DNA of 6,407 nt, taken from an uncultured Selenomonadaceae bacterium (GTDB taxonomy: Bacteria > Bacillota > Negativicutes > Selenomonadales > Selenomonadaceae). This document shows, piece by piece, positions 3,732 to 6,407 of the stretch. Within the stretch, counting starts at the first letter, position 1; each line of letters starts with the position of its first letter. The translations under genes were made by a program, and so were the position numbers. The notes below the pieces were generated by a model, which made no database searches, had not been told where the DNA came from, and saw only the letters and a program-made list of their open reading frames with translations. The stretch is taken from NCBI GenBank assembly GCA_937902665.1, contig CALELM010000081.1, positions 1-6,407 on the forward strand, in the 5' to 3' direction.

Positions 3732-6104
3732 TTATTTTTTCAGAAGTTTTTTTGCAAGCTCGACAGCTTTGACTCCGTCCTGTGCATAGGCATCAGCACC
3801 GGCGCTGTCCGCATATTCTTGGGTGAGTGCTGCACCTCCGACCATGACTTTGGCAGGGCAGCCGGCGGCGTGGAGTTCTTCGATTACTTTGTCAATCTGG
3901 ATCATGGTAGTGGTCATGAGAGCGCACAGTCCCACGATGTCAGCTTGGTTTTGGATGGCAGCCGCTACGATGTCTTGGGAGTCCACGTCTTTTCCAAGGT
4001 CGATGAGATGGAATCCGCTGTTGGCAAGGAGTGCGCCAACGATGTTTTTCCCAAGGTCATGTACGTCGCCTTTGACGGTTGCAAGGACGACGGTTCCTGC
4101 TTTTGCCGTGCTTTGGTTCGGCAGCAGCTCCTTGATTCTTTGGAAGGCAAGGCGCATGGTTTCGGCAGAGAGGAGAACTTGGGGAAGGAACATGCGTCCA
4201 GCGCCAAAGTCAATACCAATGTCGTTCATGGCGGCAGTCAGTGCCTTTTCTGTGATTTCATTGGAATCGTGTCCTTCCTGAATGGCTTGTTCTATGAGTT
4301 GGGCGATTCCGTCCTTTTCGCCTTCGATAATTGCCTGCTTGATGGCAGAAAGCGAGTCAAGGCAAGCCTCCTTGGCTGTTGCGGCAGCTTTTGGCACGCT
4401 GAGATTCGCTTCGTTCCTGCTGTAAGCAAGTCCATTCGGGTCTTTGCCGAGAAGTGCGGCACTTGCCATACAGACATTTTGCATGGCTTCGTCATAGGGA
4501 TTCATGATGGGTGCGTCCAGCCCTGCGGCAAGGCAGATGGCAAAGAAGGTGCTGTTGATGAGCGGGCGATTGGGAAGCCCAAAGGAGATGTTGCTTAGTC
4601 CCATCGTCGATGGATAGCCAAATTCCCTGCGGTATCCCTGCAAGGTTCTTAGTACTTGCAGGCAGGCTTCCTGATCGGAGGAAATGGTCATGACGAGGGC
4701 ATCGAGCAGGAAGTCGCCATCCTGCAATCCGTGTTTCTTTGCCATTTGGATGATGTGGCGGGTTGCTTCAATACGTTCTTCTGCTGTCTTTGGCACGCCG
4801 TCCTCCGTGATGGGAAGGCAGAGGATAGCCGCTCCGTATTTCTTTGCCAGTGGGAGGAATTTTTCCAGACGGTCGCTTTCCGCACTGACGGAATTGATGA
4901 GCGCACGTCCGGGATATGCCCGCAGTCCTGCTTCGAGGGCAGCGGCATCTCCTGTGTCGATGACGAGAGGCACGTCCGTGATTTGGGAAATTTCCATGAC
5001 AGCACGTTTCATGGCTTCTGCTTGGTCGATTCCGCCAACGCCCATGTTGACATCGAGGAGGTCTGCACCAGCTTTGACTTGGTTCAGAGCTTCTTTCTTG
5101 ACGGAGAGGAGAGAGCCTTCCCGGATTTCGGCAGCAAGCTTTTTTCGTCCTGTGGGATTGATTCGTTCTCCAATCAGCCGAGTTGGGAGCGATGCATCTA
5201 TTTCAACGGTCTTGCTGCGGCTGGAGAGGATCAAGGAGCGAGTTTTTTTCGGCCGCTTTGTCTCGTGAAAGTTTTTCAGTGCGAGCGAGAGTGCATGGAT
5301 ATGTTCCGGTGTCGTCCCGCAGCAGCCGCCAAGGTAGGTTGCGCCAGCCGCTGCCAGTCTTGCTCCCCACTCGCCGAAGTCATCTGGCTTCATGGGAAAT
5401 TTGGTTTCGCCATTCTCGAGGTAGGGCATTCCTGCATTGGGCTGAACGCTGATGGGAAGATCGCAACTTGCGGCAAGCTTCTCTACAATAGGGAGAAGCT
5501 GCTTGGGTCCTAGGGAACAGTTGACACCGATGATGTCTGCTCCCATAGCGGAGAGCGTAACAGCGGCTGCCTCTGGGCTGGTTCCCGTTACGGTGCGCCC
5601 ATCCTCGCTGTAGGAAAGCTGGCAAATGACGGGAAGACTGCATGCATCCTTTGCCGCAAGAAGGGCGGCACGCATTTCTTGAATGTCGATGCAGGTTTCG
5701 ATGATGAGATAGTCTGCACCTGCTTGGGCGAGTGCCTTTGCTTGTGCGTAAAAGGCGTGGTAGGCATCCTCGAAGGAGAGAATGCCGAGGGGAGCAATGA
5801 AGTGGCCGGTTGGCCCCATGGAGCCCGCAACCTTGGCACGTCCTGCAGATGCTTCTTTGGCGATTTTTACGGCAGCGGCATTGAGTTCTTCTGCACGGTC
5901 GGCAAGATTATAGTGATTTAGCTTGAGATGCGTGCCACCGAAGGTATTGGTCTCGATTATGGTGGCTCCGGCTTCTATATATGCTTCGTGAATTTTTCTT
6001 ACGACATCGGGAGCTTCTATGTTCATGAGTTCAGGGCAGTCTCCTGCTTTCAGGCCGCCTGCTTGGAGCATAGTACCCATAGCACCATCAAAGATATGTA
6101 TCAT
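3732..6104 (-). CDS. metH: Cobalamin-dependent methionine synthase, short form without AdoMet reactivation domain
   Basis: The 790-residue cytosolic enzyme moves a methyl group from 5-methyl-tetrahydrofolate to cobalamin and then to homocysteine, giving methionine. Residues 1 to about 285 are the homocysteine domain: FDGAMGT (5-11), ETNTFGG (51-57), and zinc ligands Cys196 in GVNCS and Cys261-Cys262 in GGCCGTTPEHI. About 300-560 is the pterin-binding barrel: RLIGERINPTGRKKL (309-323), DVNMG (351-355), IDTGD (382-386) and STMGLSNISFGLPNR (499-513). About 575-665 is the cap and 668-790 the B12 Rossmann domain, with lower ligand His682 in DVHDLG and VMVGG (753-757). Cys727 (GLCALMT) stands where E. 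coli MetH has Ser804. E. coli MetH has about 1227 residues; the missing C-terminal third is the AdoMet reactivation domain, as in other short MetH proteins. The start is supported by AAAGGA about 9 nt upstream. No cobalamin or SAM riboswitch precedes it; the 33-nt gap suggests co-transcription with the gene upstream. Confidence 0.96.
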   Translation of the reverse strand: MIHIFDGAMGTMLQAGGLKAGDCPELMNIEAPDVVRKIHEAYIEAGATIIETNTFGGTHLKLNHYNLADRAEELNAAAVKIAKEASAGRAKVAGSMGPTGHFIAPLGILSFEDAYHAFYAQAKALAQAGADYLIIETCIDIQEMRAALLAAKDACSLPVICQLSYSEDGRTVTGTSPEAAAVTLSAMGADIIGVNCSLGPKQLLPIVEKLAASCDLPISVQPNAGMPYLENGETKFPMKPDDFGEWGARLAAAGATYLGGCCGTTPEHIHALSLALKNFHETKRPKKTRSLILSSRSKTVEIDASLPTRLIGERINPTGRKKLAAEIREGSLLSVKKEALNQVKAGADLLDVNMGVGGIDQAEAMKRAVMEISQITDVPLVIDTGDAAALEAGLRAYPGRALINSVSAESDRLEKFLPLAKKYGAAILCLPITEDGVPKTAEERIEATRHIIQMAKKHGLQDGDFLLDALVMTISSDQEACLQVLRTLQGYRREFGYPSTMGLSNISFGLPNRPLINSTFFAICLAAGLDAPIMNPYDEAMQNVCMASAALLGKDPNGLAYSRNEANLSVPKAAATAKEACLDSLSAIKQAIIEGEKDGIAQLIEQAIQEGHDSNEITEKALTAAMNDIGIDFGAGRMFLPQVLLSAETMRLAFQRIKELLPNQSTAKAGTVVLATVKGDVHDLGKNIVGALLANSGFHLIDLGKDVDSQDIVAAAIQNQADIVGLCALMTTTMIQIDKVIEELHAAGCPAKVMVGGAALTQEYADSAGADAYAQDGVKAVELAKKLLKK

Positions 6105-6137
6105 AAAATCAATTCCTTTCTATTTCATTGTGCAATG

Positions 6138-6407
6138 CTATCGTACAAAAAGGGAAATCACTTTGTCAAATTTTTCGTGCGGGGCAGGTGGTTTTGGGAC
6201 AGGAAAGACAGCCTTGCCTTTCGTGCCCTTGAGAGCATTGACAGGTATGCTGACCTCGGTCATCTCCTTCTTGGCATTCTTGCTGACGCTGAACTCACCA
6301 ATCTTCTTGCCTCCATTGCTTTCCTTTGGATTGCCGACCATAACGGTGACTTTGCCGTCTATGCCTTCTGGTTTGATGCGCACATTGAGGTCGATAGCAT
6401 TTGCCTT
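6138..6407 (-). CDS. C-terminal fragment of an unidentified protein, possibly with a carbohydrate-binding beta-sandwich
   Basis: The frame is open from the window edge to a TAG at 6138-6140, so the 89 residues seen are the C-terminus of a longer protein that begins outside. A GTG at 6383 would be an internal codon. The pattern DLNVRIKPEGIDGKVTVMVG, then KIGEFSV, EMTEVSIPVNALKGTKGKAVFPV and a final FDKVISLFV, resembles the alternating strands of CBM6-like modules. These occur at the end of glycoside hydrolases such as GH43 enzymes. This is pattern recognition only, with no catalytic part visible. It ends 33 nt before metH with no terminator between them. A link to methionine metabolism is not suggested by the sequence. 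Confidence 0.75.
   Translation of the reverse strand, partial: KANAIDLNVRIKPEGIDGKVTVMVGNPKESNGGKKIGEFSVSKNAKKEMTEVSIPVNALKGTKGKAVFPVPKPPAPHEKFDKVISLFVR

Noticed and set aside
3702..5513. Plus-strand open frames of 298 and 285 residues opposite metH
   Set aside because: Antisense shadows of metH; Cys- and Phe-rich composition is typical of reversed coding sequence.

Overview
The window looks like chromosomal DNA of an anaerobic low-GC Gram-positive lineage. The stand-alone AICAR formyltransferase under a ZTP riboswitch, the short cobalamin-dependent methionine synthase and the bacterial-consensus parS site fit Clostridia or Negativicutes (Selenomonas-like). That placement is inferred from gene style only. 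There are six protein genes (one cut by the window edge), one riboswitch, one parS site, three terminator-type hairpins, a perfect 166-bp direct repeat and a probable gene remnant. No tRNA, rRNA, CRISPR array or insertion sequence was seen.

Region 1 (1-1560): a minus-strand AICAR formyltransferase gene (88-1260) ends at a long perfect hairpin (28-71). Its start is preceded by a ZTP (pfl-motif) riboswitch (1313-1376) and a near-consensus promoter (1388-1416) placed so that the transcript should begin just before the aptamer. The riboswitch ligand, ZMP/ZTP, is the substrate of the encoded enzyme or its triphosphate form, so the circuit is self-consistent. The first 27 bases show nothing I can call. 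The divergent intergenic stretch 1261-1572 is fully used by the riboswitch and two promoters; 1417-1458 shows nothing else.

Region 2 (1573-2600): pfkA on the plus strand, followed by an exact 16-bp ParB-binding parS palindrome and a bidirectional terminator shared with the converging minus-strand genes.

Region 3 (2600-3730): an AT-richer island of minus-strand genes for small secreted-type peptides with double-glycine leaders. Two of the three genes share an identical 166-bp 5' cassette (upstream region, ribosome binding site, leader and first core residues) but have unrelated C-terminal tails. Between them lies a third peptide gene (106 aa) with the same leader layout. A degraded copy of that gene's 3' end and terminator sits next to pfkA. 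No peptidase-transporter or immunity gene is in the window. This is the least explained part of the sequence.

Region 4 (3732-6407): metH, a short cobalamin-dependent methionine synthase without the AdoMet reactivation domain, and, upstream of it, the C-terminal part of a gene that begins outside the window and may end in a carbohydrate-binding beta-sandwich domain.

The AICAR formyltransferase and MetH are both folate one-carbon enzymes (10-formyl-THF user; 5-methyl-THF user), but they lie in separate transcription units here.
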